A stretch of 64,000 nt of DNA from positions 20,632,461 through 20,696,460 of the forward strand of contig NC_064548.1 in the NCBI RefSeq assembly GCF_023856365.1. The letters run 5' to 3'. The notes under the pieces are model-generated. The model ran no database searches. It was given only the letters and a program-made list of their open reading frames with translations, and was not told the origin of the DNA. The stretch's first letter is position 1. Every line of letters starts with the position of its first letter. Below, piece by piece: positions 1-10,704 of this stretch. Source of the stretch: Brienomyrus brachyistius. Its lineage: Eukaryota > Chordata > Actinopteri > Osteoglossiformes > Mormyridae. Both the position numbers and the translations under genes were made by a program.

Positions 1-511
1 CTAGCTTTGTGACAATAACCATATTTCAGGCTCTTAAAGAGCTACATTCACTGCTGGGTTGTATGCTGTAGTCACTGCTGTTGCATGTTGCACTGTCGTT
101 CTGGGTGAATGCCACTGCATCCACTGTATACCAGTGGACCTGACTTGACTATTGAGAGCACAGGTGAATCACGTGACACCACGGTGAAATACCAGCTCTG
201 TGCCTAATTTGTCATGCAGGGTTGCATGGACAGTCTTTTAGAAAATAAAAATGAATAACAAATGAATAAAACGAGTGAAGCTGGGGGGTAACTTCGCCAG
301 GCATCTATCCCCCAGATAGCGCCCTTCATCTCTATGTGTCTAACAGCACAATGGAAAATGTCGTTCAGGTCTAGCATACATCCAGCTTCCCGTTAAATGG
401 TGCAGTTTCCATGTTGCCACTGGGCTGTCGGGCCTCAATAGATACGTGTATTAGTGATCACCTATTTACACTATAAAGACCAGTATTTGCTATGGTGCCC
501 TTCAAATATAA

Positions 512-770
512 GGTAACACTTTTCTTTAACTGCACCTTCGTAATGCCTTTATAATGCATTCATAGAAGAAAATCCTAACATGCCTTATCAGCTGTAATAC
601 ATTAATATATACATTATAATATATACATTAAATACATTAATAGCAAACATTATAATCATATAAAGCTCTTAAAGTATGTTACAATGTTAAGGTGTAATTG
701 CATGCTGCTTGTGAATGTATTATGAAGGTGCACTGAATATTGTATGAATACTTAAAAAATGCATTATGAA
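512..770. repeat. TAACACTT-type AT-rich dispersed repeat
   Basis: Begins ggtaacactt and continues with repeated tgcattatgaaggtg and cattaata motifs. The same start and the same gcattatgaaggt words recur at 24387-24780, and the start again at 56588. Words of this kind are common in fish interspersed repeats; the family is not identified. Confidence 0.4.
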
Positions 771-796
771 GGTGCTGTTAATTCAAAGAGTTATAG

Positions 797-1012
797 GATT
801 GCCAGCTTTCACGCGTCTGGTGTAACACTCATCCTTTCAGACCCTCACACTCATGCAAGAAAACTTCTAACAAACCTGTATTATTCCATTATAAACCTAA
901 AATTAGCTACATCGAAAGCGTTTAAATGTAAATCCTACAGACTATTTTCAAGGTAATAAAACTGTTACAAACATGAAGACTTGTCTTGAATTGAAAATCT
1001 CACTCCAGCCAG
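797..1012 (+). repeat. Dispersed repeat family R1, copy 1
   Basis: Aligns by eye over about 215 bases with 37605-37842. Shared words include ttattccattataaaccta, cttacagactatt-like sequence, caaggtaataaa-ctgttaca, and a similar start (gccaactct/gccagcttt). Same orientation. No coding capacity; family unknown to me. Confidence 0.6.
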
Positions 1013-3642
1013 CTGAGCAGAACCTGGCCATTACCAAACATGTCACTTTATATTTTACATGAATGTCAGTTTATATTTTACTGTATTGTTGGGATGCAAC
1101 AAGTCTGATGTTGTGTAAAAATAGTTTGCAGAAATCAATCAAAGGAAAAGTCTGTTGGAACAATAAATGTTAATTACTGAAATGTCAACAGGTTGAGATT
1201 AGTGGAGTATTTAATCATCAACCAAAGTCACAAAACATTAACAATCTGAAGACAGATGTGCCTTTCGCAAAGCATACTGTAGCTCTACTTTGTTCCTCAA
1301 ACCAGATGTCTGAGCCCAGGGTACTACTGGGCCACTTATTTGTTTACTAGAGAGCATGTTCTCACCATTATTATATGAGCAAAGGCTCATTTTATCACAC
1401 CCACTCTGCATCTTTGTCACTGAACCAGACGATCCTGTCCTCTCCGAACCTTGCGAAACACACGTGGTGATCTTGTTGATCAGGATCAGTCTTGTGGGCA
1501 GACTACCTGCATGGTGAAGAGCTGGGTTCAGCTACAATGCACATGAGCAAGAGGCATGAGTAGGAGGGCCAAGATGAGCATCAGCTTTGGGAACGTGGGA
1601 CCTCACGCCTGCAGCACCCACTAAAATTACACTGATTGTTTGCTATGCATGTCTGTTCCAATGCTTTCATTGAACTCCAGTCCTAGGGCACATTTTCATT
1701 TGTTCCAGTAAAGCTCCTTTTTAATTACTTTTTTTTCTTAATGGAGCTGTTGACTGATGATGACTTGGTTTTAATTGCAAATGAAATGCTGGATGATGAC
1801 TGTCATTTTCAATCGTGTTAATATAAATGTGGCCATTCTTATTTAAAAACTTTCACAGGTGTCTTTCTCTTAATGAAATATGCACCCGTTAGCTGATTCA
1901 TTTTGAATCTTATCAGGATAAATTAGTATTGAGAGTAATTAAGCTTAATCAATTATTTATAGGCAAATTAATTACCCAAGAGCTAAGAATGGCAAAGTAA
2001 AAACAGATTAATGTAAATCATTTACACATGACTGCATTAAGGGCCAAATGTCGGAGTGACACAGTGACTCAACCCCCTCCCCCAATTTTGTGCATGCGGG
2101 CACTTTAGAATTTTACTTTCACCTTTACATACATACCCAGGCTTTTACATGAAGTTTATTTAATAATAAGGAATGATTTTACAGAATCCATGAATGACAT
2201 ATTTAGGTAAACACGGTTCGCTGGTCAACTGCAATCCTTCCAGTAACTTATTCAAAACAGACAAACAGAAGGTTAATTAATTAGACACTCTGCTGGAATG
2301 CTGACTAGCAGAATCTGTGGCCTGTGAGGTTGGCAGCTTCACCCCACTGTCAGTTTGTTTTTCTGAAATATCACTACAAGCTAAAAGACAAAAGAAATGA
2401 AAAAACAATAATCTACAACCCTTCCTTGATGGACGAAGTGTTGCAGTCTGTCAGCAAAAAGAGGGAGATGGCATGGAAGGGTGGTCAAGAAAAAGCTTGT
2501 GGTGTTTAGGAAAAGCCAATGTTGTCTGCATACTGTCATAATTACTTGGCTGAACCTTTTCTTCATGTGGACTTCATGTGACCTGAGAGATATCAGAGGG
2601 TTCTTGCACATACCATCAGCTGGGCTAGAACTGGATGCTCCAGGAAGGTGATAATCTGAAACATCTATCTGTCATGCTTCTTAGTTCTTAGAAGCTATAT
2701 GAAGCAGTAGGTTATTGCTGCAGTGTGTGGTCTCTGTGTTCCTAAAATGAATGCATAGCATCTTGAAACATCTCAAAAACAGAGTTGGATCGTTCAGGTC
2801 AATAAAGTAAATATCCAGACCAGTTGAGTACTGACTGTGACTCTTTATACTCAACTGGTTGGTTGGAACAAAATCTTGGTCTGAATTTTTACTTTATCAA
2901 CCTGAAATATCTACCTCTGTACAAAAAAATAATTAAATTATGAGGGTAGTCTTCCAGAAGCAATAATTTTTTAGCGGCCAGAGATGTAATCATCACCATC
3001 TGAGATCTCAGACACTTTCATAGATTTGAGGGGTCTTTTCCATCAGACATTTTGACAAACCTCTGTTCCATAATAACAATAAAGCGGTTTTATCCTGTGG
3101 AATTTCTGTTGCATGCCTCTGTTACATTATCCCACTGTGCTTATAAATCCTGGGATAAATACCTTTTTATTTCACTGTTTCCTTCCCTTTTCACATGATG
3201 CAATCAGTCTGCCTGTCAGCTGAATAGCAGCCTTGTCTGATCAGATAATGTGAGTGTGAGTGAGGCCTGCACCACAGGCAGAAGCAGAGAGCTGCTTTCT
3301 GCGGCCAGGACTCTTTAGCGTCTGTCAGTGTATTTTACCTGTTAAAGTCAACTTCATAGAGGACTGTGCGAGCACAGTGTTTCACGCTAATGCGGGGCTC
3401 ATCAATACAACTTTACAATTTTTTTTACAAAAAAATATTGAACCTCCTTTCATGACATATTTAAGAGAGATGATGAGAAATGAACACGTGGTGTGTGGTT
3501 GCGGGGGTTGGGTCTCCATTCCTGAGAAGAGAAGGTCGCTGGTTTAAAGTCACAGAGGAATAGTCATGTTTCGGTCCTGAAATACCCTAGGGTTGCTGAG
3601 TAAACTGCCTGACCCTGTCCTCACATCCCAGACTTTGCTTTG

Positions 3643-3645
<3 letters not shown>

Positions 3646-3688
<43 letters not shown>

Positions 3689-3702
3689 TTGGGGGGGGGG
3701 GG
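3646..3702. repeat. TG microsatellite followed by poly-G
   Basis: About 20 TG units from 3646 to 3685, then a run of 12 G at 3691-3702. Confidence 0.95.
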
Positions 3703-3710
3703 CTTCATGT

Positions 3711-4151
3711 ATACATTACGTTATGGGGACCAAATATCCCCATAATGTGATAAGAACCTGCTATTTTGACGTTGTGGGGACCATTTTTTCAGTATCCACA
3801 AGGGGAAATTCAATTTGATAAAAATACGTCACTGTAATAAAAATATTAAAAATTCCAAAAGACTTTTTTTTGGTATTTTGTTTGGTTACTTATGGTTAAG
3901 GTGAGGGCTGGGTTGGGGTTAAAGATGTCCTTGTTGGGATTTGCCCATAGAAATGAATGGATGGTCCCCAAAAAGATATGAGTAGAGGCCTGTGTGCTAC
4001 CACACAGCCCTATGGAAACATAAGGGGAGACTCCCAGGAAACCTCTGTCCCATTCTACTCACACAGCCCCCCAGACCAGACAAATAAAACAGGACTGTCT
4101 AAGAAGCATGAGAATGGTGTATGGAGAGTCCTCACAAAGATATGAATACAA

Positions 4152-4155
<4 letters not shown>
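3711..4155 (+). repeat. GGGGACC-type fish repeat, copy 1
   Basis: Sits between two TG tracts. Contains gttatggggaccaaatatcc, ggttacttatggttaagg, gggctgggttggggttaa and atgaatggatggtcccc. The same ordered words recur at 49625-49885. A known type of teleost interspersed repeat linked to TG tracts; family name not asserted. Confidence 0.6.
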
Positions 4156-4190
<35 letters not shown>

Positions 4191-4219
4191 CATATATCTA
4201 CACAAATACACAAGATGTG

Positions 4220-4250
<31 letters not shown>
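4154..4250. repeat. TG, TA and CA microsatellites
   Basis: A TG tract (about 4154-4189), then a TA tract (4220-4238) passing directly into CA (4238-4250). Short translated runs of Cys-Val or His-Thr here are artefacts. Confidence 0.95.
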
Positions 4251-5499
4251 TATATGCAGGATGGGATATGCAAAAAGGATTGTGATGTACCTGTGCTCAT
4301 ACTTGTGAAAATGGCAAATAAAGCATCAATTCGCTTGGTGGAGCTGCCGCGAGGTGGGCTGTCTGCCTGCTTTGTACATTTGCAGCCTAAGGTTCTCTTA
4401 GGCAGCCTGCATACAGATTGTCGACGGCCAGATGTCTTCAGATCCCGACTCTGCTTCCCTGGGTGCTTGGTTGTTCGCTTCAGGTCATCATGCTGGTGAG
4501 GGCTGCATTTCCGTCTCAGCCTGAGGTATTTTTCAGACTAAATCAGCTACTCCTACAGGATTTGACTCTCTGTATCTCTGGCCATTTTTTTTTATTCTGC
4601 TCTGGTTTTGCCTCCTGCCCAAATAAAATTATCTCCAAAACAAGATCCAGCGAAGGTCATATTTCACAGTACGGATGGTCTTTCCTGAGTGCTGCCTTCC
4701 CTTCCCGCAGTATGTCACGAAAATTGAAAAGCTCTTTAAAAACGACCAGCACGTGATGTCACACCTCATGAAAAGGCCATTACTGTACGATTGACCAAAT
4801 TAGCGGCATTCCTGAGCTCCCCAAAAAGGCTGCAGCATGCAGTGTAATCCTGTTTCCGGGACACATCTTAGCTGCGACTCTCTGTTGCTTGAAGCAACAT
4901 CGCTTCATTGCTTTGCACTAAAAGTAAATCTTAAAAAGTGTGATGGCACAGAAGTGTGGCGTTCGACAGCTCAGCAATTCCTGGGGGGGGCGGGGGCCTC
5001 CTCGCTCCTTCAAGTGTTCGGCACTCTGCCTTTTCCTGTTCTGATGAAATCCTCAGCGCATTCAAAGGGAATCAATATGTATCACAATAAACGCGGTAAA
5101 CCAACCGGCGGAGACCTTGACAGCGCCTGTCACATTATTCTGCTCCACCGGCCATTATGTGATGTCAATCCGAAAATGAAGCGTCACTTAGAAGAACCTG
5201 GAGGCTGAAAGATTGTGGTTATATAAGTGATCTATTAGTCCATTCCGATATGCAGCAGGCGGGAGGTCACTAAGTAAAATGAAGAGCTCAGTGCATAAAC
5301 GGCAGCCGACCGGTGTCGCAGTGGCTGGGCGGCACAGACCTGAAAGCTCTGTGCTCATGTAACAGCAAAGGGTCACCTGCTGTATCTTTGCCCACCAAAG
5401 CTGAAAGTGTCCTTTGCAATATCCAACCATCTGAAGGTTAAGTTGTGTAATATTCTGTTAAAAAAAAATCCCAAGAGGTTTTTAAAAGAAATAAAAAAC

Positions 5500-5607
5500 A
5501 GAAGAACCCATATGGAGGGCATTCCCTCACCTGTGCACTGAGCATTTTGGGATAGGCTCTAGAATCACTGTAACCCTGGACTGGATAAGCAGTTAGATGG
5601 AAAGATG
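5500..5607 (+). repeat. Decayed SINE 3' tail fragment
   Basis: The stretch gggataggctctagaat...ggataagcagttagatgg resembles the end of the V-SINE-like copy at 46264-46615 (ggataggctccgga...ggataagcggtttgga). Heavily diverged, no head present. Confidence 0.4.
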
Positions 5608-7107
5608 GTGGTATTCTTTGGATTTCAGGAATGTTACGTTTCAGTGTCCAGGATTGTTCCCAAATGCTTAGCAGTTATGGTAAAAGAAGAACAAGATGGG
5701 AAATTTCGACTAATGTTTTTATGCAGCAAGAGCAAAATGTTCCGGAAAATTCTGCCTGGAACATGACCCATATGTTGCATTTTGCATGCCCGACACACAT
5801 CGAGTGGCAGCTAAAGGAGAGGCCGCAGGAAATATATACTTGGTTCTTCGTGTAGGAAGTACCTGACTTTATCCAAGCGTGTGTGAAAAACCAGTCAGAT
5901 GTGACTGCGGGAGTCTGGGGTGAGGTTCTCACTGGCACTGGGCAGCCGGGAAGGCCAAGTGACAGCTGGGCATCTAGAGGGGCCCGTCAGAGTGGCAGCA
6001 GAGGGGTAGTGGCAGCATGTCAGAGCTGCTCTGAGCACGTCGATGAGGTATATTGACAGAGAGGACTTCTTGGTCACGTGGTTCAAAGTTCAGTCTAACA
6101 AGGAGGACTCTGTAAGTCATTTACAGATCCCTCCGCAGGAACTGCTGTCCTCTCTTGGGGGTGCCGTGACCCACATTTCACCAAGCACTTAATCACTCAG
6201 GTGGAAAAATGACCTGCACGTGCTCAGATCCGGGAAGGACCGCGACCGGGGAATCCTAGCCTGGACCGTTACTGTGACAAGAGGCTAAGAATATGACACC
6301 CCACCTTTCTGACTCATTTGACATGTTACACCCTTAGGACTGTCCTTCACTTTGCACCTGTGTGGGTCACGTATAACTAGCTCTTCCCCCAGGTGTGAGA
6401 CTCTGTGACTAGATTTTATAGAATGGGTCTACTTAAAGATCCATCCATCCGTCCATTAAAAATGTGAAAGGATTACATTTCAATTATTCATATGAAAATC
6501 AGTAATGCTGGCCATAAGAGGAAAGAGCTGTCACAACGATGACTATATATAGTCAATACTTGGGGGGGGGGGTGGAGTGTTGTACTGGGGGGTTGTTACA
6601 TTGCTGCTTGTGACCTCTGGGATGATTGGCAGACAGGTGATTGTCTGGGGGTGGAGATGCCTGGGGGCGCTGAACGATGTCTATGGGCGTGTTTTTAAAA
6701 TGAATGCTGCAGCCTGTGAGAGCACTAACTTAGAGAAAGACTTCCTCTTATCAAACACAGCAGGATTTATCGAAATCCAATACTGTCAGGATTCTAAAAG
6801 GCTGGCCTGCACACAGCAAAGGGCATGGGTCTGCTGTGAATACTCCTCGCTTTCCGTTGGGATTTACCTTTCCATGCCTGTTGCATCCCATTGAAACTGT
6901 TATTAAACATTAATAAAATCAATTTGAGAACATGGTTAGTTAGTGTGCTTTGCCTTTAAATACTCCCAGCTGGAAATTTTATCGCTAACATTTATTTGCT
7001 ACTTTGCAACATGTCGGAATTCACAAAGCAACATATTTCCCATAACATAAGGATCAGGAAAAGAAACATGCTGCGGAAAGGATAACTAAAAACTCAGGAT
7101 TATATTA

Positions 7108-7521
7108 GATGAAGGATGTCTGCATGGTTAAATATGTGATATGAAGGATGCCTGCTTGTTTTATGTAAGATGAAGGATGTCTGCTTGGTTTATGTGAGAT
7201 GAAGCATGACTGCTTGGTTTATGTGAGATGAAGGATGTCTGCTTGGTTTATGTGAGATGAAGGATGTCTGCTTGGTTTATGTGAGATGAAGCATGACTGC
7301 TTGGTTTATGTGAGATGAAGCATGACTGCTTGGTTTATGTGAGATGAAGGATGCCTGCTTGGTTTATGTGAGATGAAGGATGTCTGCTTGGTTTATGTGA
7401 TATGAAGGATGTCTGCATGGTTAATATGTGATATGAAGGATGTCTGCTTGGTTTATGTGAGATGAAGCATGACTGCTTGGTTTATGTGAGATGAAGGATG
7501 TCTGCTTGGTTTATGTTAGAT
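7108..7521 (+). repeat. 29-bp minisatellite, left part
   Basis: Tandem copies of a 29-bp unit (gatgaaggatgtctgcttgg plus tttatgtga) measured at 7227 and 7256. Interrupted at 7522 by a MITE and resumed at 7715. Confidence 0.95.
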
Positions 7522-7714
7522 CAGGGGTGGCCAGTCTTATTCGCAAAGGGCCGGTGTGTATGCAGGCTTTTGGGATAAGCTTTAAGTTAGCCGTTCAAAC
7601 CTAGTCGTGAGGACTTTTCAGCCAATCAGTCCTCTAATTAGTAATCTAATTAGGGAGTTGCAGTGAAAAACTGTATACACACCGGCCCTTTGTGGATAAG
7701 ATTGGCCACCCCTG
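7522..7714. mobile_element. hAT-type MITE inside the minisatellite
   Basis: 193 bp flanked by near-identical 8-bp target duplications, TGTTAGAT (7514-7521) and TGTTTGAT (7715-7722). Terminal inverted repeats of over 30 bp begin CAGGGGTGGCCA. The 8-bp duplication and CAGGGGTG ends fit the hAT superfamily. No coding capacity. A decayed relative lies at 32275-32432. Confidence 0.88.
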
Positions 7715-8320
7715 TGTTTGATGAAGGATGCCTGCTTGGATTATATGTGAGATGAAGGATGCCTGCTTGGTTTATATGTGATATGAAGGATGCCTGCTTG
7801 GTTTATGTGAGATGGAGGATGTCTGCATGGTTAATATGTGAGATGAAGGATTCCTGCTTGGTTTATGTGAGATGAAGGATGTCTGCTTGGTATATATGTG
7901 AGATGAAGGATGCCTGCTTGGTTTATGTGAGATGAAGGATGTCTGCTTGGTATATATGATATTAAGGATGCCTGCTTGGTTTATGTGAGATGGAGGATGT
8001 CTCCTTGGTATATATGATATGAAGGATGTCTGCTTGGTATATATGTGAGATGAAGGATGCTTGCTTGGTTTATGTGAGATGAAGGATGTCTGCTTGGTAT
8101 ATATGTGAGATGAAGGATATCTGCTTGGTTTATGTGAGATGAAGGATGCCTGCTTGGTTTATGTGAGATGGAGGATGTCTGCTTGGTTAATATGTGATAT
8201 GAAGGATGTCTGCTTGGTTAATATGTGAGATGAAGGATGTCTGCTTGGTTTATGTGATATGAAGGATGTCTGCTTGGTTTATATGATATGAAGGAGGCCT
8301 GCTTGGTTTATGTGATATGA
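7715..8320 (+). repeat. 29-32-bp minisatellite, right part
   Basis: Continuation of the same array, with more variants than the left part, such as units carrying tatatatgtga that lengthen the period to 32 bp. It ends near 8320 in unique AT-rich sequence. Confidence 0.94.
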
Positions 8321-9330
8321 AAATAGTAGTAAATGGATGATGGATTTTAATGATGTTTTGATGATAATGATTATGGAAGTTTACCAAGTTCCAGTCTGTA
8401 TTCCTGCTATTGTTATTTTGTAAATAATAAGCTTAACAATGAGTTCAGATATCAAACATTCTACATTACATATTTTATTGTTTGATATTAACTTGATTAT
8501 AATATGACTTCATTTGAATGTCATTATTAGAAGGATGTGTTTTTTTCATTGTACTTATTTTTTATAACACATAAAAAGATTTTTGTCTTCTAATACAGAA
8601 TCCCTCCTTGGTAAAATTTAGTTCGTATTTCAGAACACAACTGTCAGTCTGAAAATGCTGCTGGATTTCTGCACACTGCGGTATGGCGGGAGCCGTTGGT
8701 GTGCGGCAGCAAGTGCAATGGGTTCACCGGGGCTCACTGGAGATAAGGGAGGTCGCTAGGAGAGCGAGGGGCTCTAATTCCCGGTGGGAATTGATGAATG
8801 CTCCCATGAATCTGCCCACACAGTCGCCGTATGGTTCAGCCAGATAGGCTTCTGGCCTGAAATCCCGCCAATCCCACTATTCTGAGCTTTGCTATCTGGA
8901 CCGAGGTTCCCAGACCTGCACCCGGGTGCAGAATGAACACCTCAGTGGTCACTCATTGACTGACTAGTGCAGAGATTTAGATTTTTCTCCACAGTTGGCT
9001 CTCTCACTTTCTGGAGGAAAAGCATACAGATCATTATAAGGACAGTGTCTTGTTTTCGAATGTAATTTATGGAAGATGAGGGCAGTAAGCAGGAAGCAGT
9101 GGTGTGATAGCTTGGTCTAGTCTCTCATGAGAGCTGTGCTGTTTCCAAGAGTAATACTTAATAATACCAGCATTGTGACCTTGGACAAAATTCTCCAAAA
9201 ACAAGTCTAACAAGCAATTTTTACTTTTGAATTATATTTGGTAAGTCAAGGATATTTGATACTGTTGTATATTATTACATTTCTTTATATCAGTTATATT
9301 AAGGCATTTCTCATTAAAGCTTTGCCTCAG

Positions 9331-9415
9331 GGCATCCCCAGTCCTGTGTCCCATGCTGGCCCCTGAAGACCCTGACTAGGATGTGTGATCTGAAATTGGG
9401 TGGATGGATGGATGA
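9331..9415 (+). repeat. Possible SINE tail ending in GGAT repeats
   Basis: ggcatccccagtcctgtgtc...ggatggatggatg has the layout of a fish SINE 3' region with a GGAT tail, but is too diverged to assign. Confidence 0.3.
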
Positions 9416-10609
9416 ATTTAGCACTTAATTTGGCCAAAATTATTTAATAGGACATTAAGTGTGCTCAACAAACCTTAATTTAATAAACGGATGGATGAAT
9501 TAATGCTGCTCATTCAACAATATAAAGGGCTTAAACCACACTAGATTTCTACAAATGAGCTCAACTCACTATGGGCAAAATGGCCTTCTAATAATGAGGA
9601 AGAATCTTCTAGAAGGACGAGCAGCCTGCGGTGTCTTCTCGAAGCAGAGCCTGAGTATGGCGGCGCAGCCCGCTGGGCTATTGCTAGGCTGAGGGCCTCG
9701 TTAATTAATGACTATCAGGTGTCGCAGAGGCAGGGCGCCGGGTGTCCGCGTTCGCAGCCGAATGTCCTTCTGCGAGTAATGAAAAGCCATCTTCCCCCCA
9801 CGTTATCTTCAAATAGACACAGGCAAAGCTGGCCACCCCTTTTCCAGCTGCTGATAAAACAGAATAATGCCGCTGACCTTTTCTCCTGACCTTTATATTA
9901 GAGGGTGGCCACATTTTTGGGGCGATTACTTCAAAGAAAAACGTTCACACTCACAGTGGAAAGGGATGCACTGGGGGAAGCGAGTATTATACAAGCGAAA
10001 CATAAAAACATGCTTTTACATCCAGAATGTCCGCCTCTCACATAACAAAAACTGATTTCCGCTCTCTTACATTGTGCATCCTACTCAAGCAAAATATACA
10101 TCTGTCATTCTTTAAAAGCATTTTAGATTACATCACCATCTACCTTTACGAGAAACGGAGAATTAGAGATGAGGAGTGGAGTAGCATGCTCCCTTCTGAA
10201 TAATACAAGATACATATCCATCACTACTAATGCAACCTCCAGTATATGCTAGAGGCTTTGGCTCTGTGACGATGAAAAATCAGGAAGTTTTCCAGGCAAT
10301 CTGACATCCTTTAGACTGCCAGGACAAATTGCTTGCTTTGTTCTGTGTGCATATGAAAATCCTCACGAGGCCAGGTAAATAAAATTAAACTGGTATAATC
10401 TGTGGAGAGATCTCCTTTTCAAAGATGTCAAAATGGAAATGAATGCACAGCTGCAATCCACATGCAGTTTAAATTGCTCCAATGCCTCTTCGATAGCCTC
10501 ACTGATAATTTCTGAATGTTCTGAAGTATTTCTCTGATGGTTGATGGTACAGCACTCAGACCAGTTAACCATTTCTTGACCATACGACTGGCTTCTGTTT
10601 ATCCTGCAG

Positions 10610-10704
10610 AATCAGAGGTCGTGTACAGGAACCGGGATGGTGACGTCCTGAAGTTCAACGTGGCCACAAATGAGACTGACGTTCTTCTGAGAAACAGCAC
10701 ATTT
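10610..10704 (+). CDS. dpp10: dpp10 exon a (first in window)
   Basis: Starts after a ctgcag acceptor, two bases into a codon, and ends in phase 0 before gtaagt. It encodes [15 protein letters not shown]... and ends LLRNSTF, the start of propeller blade 1. It carries two N-glycosylation sequons, NET and NST. Because it begins mid-codon, at least one coding exon precedes it outside this window. Confidence 0.94.

Larger units (their letters stand above)
1..10609 (+). other. Upstream dpp10 intron (partial)
   Basis: No coding exon was found. I looked for the preceding DPP10 exon (a DPEARWIND-like stretch) and did not see it. The region holds dispersed repeats near 512-1012, TG tracts and a GGGGACC-type repeat at 3646-4250, a 29-bp minisatellite at 7108-8320, and AT-rich single-copy stretches. 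It is assumed to be intron because the first visible exon starts mid-codon. Confidence 0.6.

Noticed and set aside
4837..5208. 123-codon plus-strand frame, and the 112-codon frame at 4418-4756
   Set aside because: No similarity to any family I know, no exon signals in a consistent phase, and both lie inside a presumed dpp10 intron.
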